From positions 106,721,529 to 106,785,528 of the forward strand of contig CM069432.1 in assembly GCA_035610365.1 (NCBI GenBank): DNA of 64,000 bases. Direction: 5' to 3'. The notes under the pieces are model-generated. The model ran no database searches. It saw only the letters and a program-made list of their open reading frames with translations, and had not been told where the DNA came from. A program made the position numbers and the translations under genes. Numbering within the stretch: the stretch's first letter is position 1; each line of letters begins with the position of its first letter. This DNA comes from Aquatica leii (Eukaryota > Arthropoda > Insecta > Coleoptera > Lampyridae). Shown one piece after another: positions 59,265-64,000 of this stretch.

Positions 59265-60440
59265 ACATGCTGTATAATCAATTGAAGTTAATACATATTG
59301 CATTTCGTTAACAAACATGACCTTGCCACCAAAGTTCAGTCTCATCACGTCTCATTTCACTCACACTTTTGTAGGGCCGAATATAAATATTTTGGCTCCA
59401 ATTTATAATGGAAATAAATGCTGCAATCAATTGAAGAATGCCATTCAACATTAAAAAGTATGTTGTGTTTGGAAAAATCGACAACAAATCGCGTAGTTGG
59501 CGACCAAAGGAAACCTACGTTAGAGATGATGCTGTCTTAAGACGAACAAGCTTTTCAGATAGAGGTCTCAATTCTGCCCAATTAACAAACATATGGAGTG
59601 AAGCTACAAGTATAAGTGTATGCAATTCCACTATGAGGAGAAAACTGATTAGTTTTGGATTGAGAGGGTGTAAAGCACGGAAGAAACCATTGATTTCCGA
59701 GAAGCAAAAGCTGAACCGTTTGAAATGGGCAGAGGAACATCTAAAGTGTACCACAGATTAGTGGCAAAAAGTATTATTTGTTGATGAATCAACTTTTAAC
59801 ATCAATAATTATGCTGTAAACACGTCCAACAATTAAGCTTCCAACCTCAGTTATCATGTGTGGTTGCATCTCCTCCCGAGGCTGCATATCATCTCTGGAA
59901 CGATGAATGCCACCAAATACATCGAAGTACTACAGAATAAAATGCTGCAAAGTGAAGAAGATTTGTTTGGCGAAGAAAGCTTTCAGTTTCAAGAAGACAA
60001 CGCACCTTGCCATAGAGCAAAGCTTGTTAAATCATGGATGGAGGTCAATGAAATTAACAGATTGCACTAGCCAGTGCAATCTCCCGACCTGAATTCCATC
60101 GAAAACTTGTGTAACAGAATATCAAAAATCATATCGAGAAAAAAGCCAACGACAAAGGTCATTCTCATGGAATCTCTAATTGACGCCTAGAATCACTGTA
60201 TCACAAGAGACGAACTAGGAAAACTGGTGAATTTCATGCCCAAGAGATGTCAAATAGTCTTCAAAACATGCTGTATAATCAATTGAAGTTAATACATACT
60301 GCATTTCGTTAATAAACATGACCCTGCCACCAAAGTTCAGTCTCATCACGTCTCATTCCACTCACATTTTTGTAGGACCCAGTATAAATATTTTGGCTCC
60401 AATTTATAATGGAAATAAAGGCTGCAACCAATTGAAGAAT
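59265..60440 (+). mobile_element. Tc1-like fragment sandwiched between direct repeats
   Basis: A 176-bp block (59265-59440, starting AACATGCTGTATAATCAATT) is repeated at 60264-60440, about 94% identical and in the same orientation. Between them is an 820-bp piece of a Tc1-like transposon. The flanking block itself is of unknown origin. Confidence 0.7.
59438..60260 (+). pseudogene. Tc1-like transposase, copy A
   Basis: The open piece 59438-59761 holds FGKIDNKSRSWRPKETYVRD, ATSISVCNSTMRRKLISFGL and EKQKLNRLKWAEEHLKCTTD; after a TAG comes WQKVLFVDESTFNI, the first catalytic Asp. Then SGTMNATKYIEVLQNKML, FQEDNAPCHRAKLVKSWM (second Asp), and PVQSPDLNSIENLCNRISK (final Glu), ending near RDELGKLVNFMPKRCQIV. 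All three catalytic residues remain, but at least three stops and a frame change kill it. Confidence 0.82.
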
Positions 60441-60939
60441 GTTTTGATAAAAAAAGAAAGAAATGAACATGAAATACAATACTGTATGCGAGTAATCAAA
60501 ATATTTAAGTTGTTAGCTGATTTTTGTCCGTTACTTTGTTAATTTCGTATTTTTGTTTAAATATTGGATTCTTAAATACAATACACTTAACATTTTAAAT
60601 TATTTTGTAGTGCTTTCGTTTCGGTTGCACATAGTGTAAGGAGAGATCAAAAAGAATTTAGTCAGAATTTTCATCGGCTTGTCATGTAGTCAAGTAGTAC
60701 CATTTGTATAATACAGTGCATAGAGCTTTGTACAAAAAATCTTAAAAACTCAAATATTCCGCAAAAATTCCAGTCCAACTAAACCTGACGTAATTATTAA
60801 CATCATTTTTTCGCATTAAATAGAAAGTTTGCATTAAGTATCATATATATATAAGCGTTAGTACTGATTCCAACAATAAAAAATAGATTGAAATTTTTCT
60901 GATCGTAGCAAAAATACTTTTTCAAAATCAAGCGATCAA
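60441..60939. other. No recognised gene
   Basis: AT-rich stretch between the Tc1 copy A and the hAT relic; no domain. Confidence 0.35.
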
Positions 60940-61345
60940 AACAGGGTTGCTAAAATGTGATGTTTTAAAAAATGAAACCTTTAAAACTATTACAAACTAC
61001 ATACTAAAAGCACTTAAATTGAATAACCTTGCGCCAAAAGTTCGTATGTGTTCTCGAGACAACATCGGTACACATTTTGGTAGACTGGCTCGTAACGTAA
61101 CGAAACTGGAAATTTATTTAATCTGTTAAAGAAAATATTAGACGATTGTTGGCGTGGGTGTTTTGCACATTATCTATACGTTGTGTAATCATTCTACACG
61201 TAGACTATAAGAACACACCAGCTGTTGAATATCAAGGTATGCTAAAAAATACTAAGACGCAATGGTTGAGTCTATTTCCTGCTGTTGAAGGAATATTACT
61301 AATTATTGAAATCTTAAAAAACTTTTTTTGATTTTGAAGGAACTC
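60940..61345 (+). pseudogene. hAT transposase fragment (same family as 53933)
   Basis: ALKLNNLAPKVRMCSRDNIG THFGRLARN (second catalytic block, CADN type) is followed, after frameshifts, by a CFAHYLYVV-like stretch and TKTQWLSLFPAVEGILLIIE ILKNFF (the RW motif, TRWLSLFPAVER in relatives). Same hAT branch as the 53933-54720 relic but a different part and copy. Confidence 0.6.
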
Positions 61346-61414
61346 GAAAAAATATTACAATCCATACGTCAGTAGTAAAATGTAACCATTCTGCAGTAGT
61401 TCGGATCATTAAAA

Positions 61415-62055
61415 AGTCTCAATTCTACCCAATTAACAAACATATGGAGTGAAGCTACAGGTATAAGTGTATGCACTTCCACTATGAGGAGAAAACTGAT
61501 TAGTTTTGAATTGAGAGGGTGTAAAGCACAAAAGAAACCATTGCTTTCCGAAAAGCAAAAGCTGAACCGTTTGAAATGGGCAAAGGAACATCTAAAGCGT
61601 ACCACAGATTAGTGGCAAAAAGTATTATTTGGTGGCATCTCCTCCCGAGGCTGCATATCATCTCTGGAACAATGAATGCCACCAAATACATCGAAGTACT
61701 ACAGAATAAAATGCTGCAAAGTGGAAAAGATTTGTTTGGCGAAGAAAGCTTTCAGTTTCAAGTTTCAACGTACCTTGTCATAGAGCAAAGCTAATTAAAT
61801 CATAGATGGAGGTGGATGGAATTAACAGATTAGACTGGCCAGTGCAATCTCCCGACCTGAATTCCATCGAAAACTTGTGTAACAGAATATCAAAAATCAT
61901 ATCGAGATAAAAACCAACGACAAAGGTCACTTTCATGGAATCTCTAATTGACACCTGGCATTACTGTATCACAAGAGACAAACTGGGAAAACTGGTGAAT
62001 TCCATGCCCAAGAGATGTCAACTAGTCATCAAAACAAGGGTTGACCGATTAAATA
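61415..62055 (+). pseudogene. Tc1-like transposase, copy B
   Basis: Roughly 94% identical to copy A at the DNA level, same strand. A deletion of about 90 bp between TATTTG and GCATCTCC removes the first catalytic block (VDESTF), and 12 bp are lost near FQFQ. Its 3' end (VIKTRVDRLNTK) continues past the point where copy A is cut off, and shows the normal end of the protein. Confidence 0.8.
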
Positions 62056-63835
62056 CTAAAATCAATTTTAAATAAGATCATATTTTGCATAATGCAATGT
62101 ATGTTTTTTGTCAAGTTTTTTATATTTTGATTAAAGCTTTTTTTTACTAAATTACTTCAACGTTTTTTTATTTTATCATTGTCATGAATTCTTTAGTTAA
62201 GATAGAGCTGATGTAGAGAATATGGTTGAAATGCATTTTAGTGAAGTACGTTAACCCCTTACGTTCTTTTTTGAAAAAAACCGACATATGATTTAATTTT
62301 TTGTGATCAAACTTGTTATTTGATTTTGTCCCGATTTTACATAGCAAAAAATCTTCTGCTTTTTTCTAAGAAGTGCCCTATTTATAGTATGTTCTAAAAA
62401 AATAACTTACAACAGCTAGTTTTCGACTGTCGTATACATTTCAACCGTTTCAACTGCACGTATACCGTTACTCATTGGCTTAACACGTGTACGAAATTTT
62501 GTCACATTTTCCTAGTTATTGTTTGATCTAAGCGCTCGGTTTTCGACGTTTGAGACATTTGGTACCGATACACTTGCGTCATTGTTTTTCTAACGATTAT
62601 GTATTGTATTAGTGTAACTGTAAGAGCATTCTTATATAAAAATTTGAAGCGTGTGTACGTTTTATTTATTAATATTTGTTTCTTTCTAAAAAATTACACA
62701 AAAAATTATAGATGATAAGATATTCTTAAGAACAGTCGTTACTGTTCTTTGTGTCGCTTATTTACAATTAGTTAACCTTGAAAACGCTAAACTTGCTCAT
62801 ATACAAAGATAATCACATTATCTTACGATTAAATAAATATAAACATTCTCACATTTCTCACTTTATGCGTTGACTGAAGAAATGTCAACGCTTTATCTTA
62901 GTACACAAGATAAATTTGATAACTTTGAAAAAACTGTATTATAAGAAGCTTGTAAGAAAAAATTCATCAGAATTATTTCCTGTACTTTTTCTATTAATTT
63001 ACCTAATTGCTTATTAATATTTGAAATTTTTAACAATCACATATCGTCCGATTTAGCAATTGTAAATGCTAAGGCTTGTTAGAAATGCGTATATCTCATA
63101 ATGCGTTCAAGGTTTTACCACATTTTACAAGCTTCTTAGCTTCTGATATGGTTTCTGTCCTTTTCTTTTTACGGAGCGGGAAATCACAGTCACATCACTA
63201 TTAGATAGACAAGGCAAGCTACTCAGCACGCAATATCCCTCTCGCTCACTCCTAGCGGAACGTTTTCAAACAATGCGCATATGGCATGGTTTTTCCCCCT
63301 TTGATAACATATAACCGATTCCCAAGAAATTTTGAAATAAAACATTATTTGTGCAAGTTTTGTTTTAATAAATGATAGCTATTATCAGGAATTTAAAGTA
63401 CTAAAAATTTTGAAAATACGCAAATTTTAAGTGTTAAAAATTATCAAAATAATCACCAAACAAAGAAAAATAATCGTTATTGGTTTAGTGTTATCGTTTT
63501 ATTGACGTTGCCAAATGAATAATACAAAAAACGATATACTAATCTTACAGACTAGATAAAATATAACGACACTAGCATTAAACCAAATTCCTTGAAACTT
63601 TTTGTATCTAAATTTTATTATCTACACCATAAGAATACCAGAAGTGTTAACTAATATCGGATTACAGTATTGTTGTTATTATACGTGCAACTATCATCAC
63701 CATTACTGTAAGGAAGTATTTACAAAGCACAACAACAACCACAGTTGTAATATTTTTCTATGAATTAATTGTTCGTTACACTTTGACCTTTGTTAGCGAA
63801 AATCAAACGTTTTGAAGTGGACAATAGTTATTTAT
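62056..63835. other. No recognised gene
   Basis: Small hairpins GCGTTGACTGAAGAAATGTC AACGC (about 62867) and AACAGTCGTTACTGTT (about 62732) only. Nothing coding. Confidence 0.35.
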
Positions 63836-63945
63836 TTAACGAGTTTCTGTGTAAATTGGGCATTTTTTTTCAAAGTAGACATTTTAAACCGGAGAAGAAA
63901 AAACGCCCAATTTAGAAAGGTACATACGAGTTGAATACATTTTAT
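63836..63945. mobile_element. Small foldback MITE, same family as 20527
   Basis: AACGAGTTTCTGTGTAAATT then GGGCATTTTTTTTC at the left is inverted at the right, minus strand CAACTCGTATGTACCTTTCT then AAATTGGGCGTTTTTTCTTC. About 110 bp; shares the ends of the element at 20527-20656. Confidence 0.5.
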
Positions 63946-64000
63946 TGTTCGAACAGACTACGAAGCCCCCAAAGTCTTAAAATCTCTCAAAAATTAGCAT

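Noticed and set aside
1..64000. CRISPR arrays, rRNA or tRNA genes, bacterial insertion sequences
   Set aside because: No regularly spaced identical repeats with unique spacers, no rRNA or tRNA signatures, and the transposons are eukaryotic types.

Overview
The window is AT-rich animal nuclear DNA, almost certainly from an insect with a large, transposon-laden genome. The evidence is spliced genes with 49-63 bp introns, insect-type PIF/Harbinger, Tc1/mariner, hAT, pogo/Tigger, BEL/Pao and LINE remnants, poly(A) signals, AT microsatellites, and no bacterial-style operons. A beetle- or bug-like genome is a guess from the style of the transposons, not something the sequence proves.

Only one host gene is recognised: the last three exons of a BBS4-like (BBSome, ciliary trafficking) TPR protein on the minus strand at 13838-14534. 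The next feature on its 5' side is an apparently complete PIF/Harbinger transposon (15198-18399). It has a five-prime to three-prime Myb/SANT-like gene on the plus strand and a four-exon DDE transposase on the minus strand, converging on back-to-back poly(A) signals, with terminal inverted repeats and a 3-bp direct repeat at both edges. If the missing BBS4 exons lie further right, this transposon sits in a BBS4 intron.

The rest is a graveyard of mobile elements. Left part: a BEL/Pao gag remnant (1-784), a strong palindrome (4124-4251), an inverted-repeat element (6702-7384), a deleted Tc1/IS630-like element with TA flanks (9626-10955) and a hAT-like nonautonomous element (11381-12473). Middle: a second BEL/Pao gag remnant between short direct repeats (21076-22135), a hAT transposase relic (about 23330-24640), a tandem array of hairpin units (26398-26670), a three-layer nest (Tc1 broken by an inverted-repeat, hammerhead-motif element, itself broken by a hAT-type MITE; 27700-29900), and a LINE with ORF1 and ORF2 (31440-35000). 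Right part: an AGCCCG-rich MITE family (37392, 39822), a nearly intact Tigger transposase (42996-44800), several hAT, Tc1 and mariner relics, a 525-bp tandem duplication (54673-55625), and two sibling Tc1 fragments (59437, 61415).

The most interesting observations are (a) a dispersed repeat whose copies carry a hammerhead-ribozyme-like core with compensating changes in stem II (22231, 49025 minus, 49283) and a related motif in both arms of the 28340-29545 element, as expected for Penelope-like retroelements; (b) the complete Harbinger whose two ends are each palindromic; and (c) the nested insertion with a clean 8-bp duplication.
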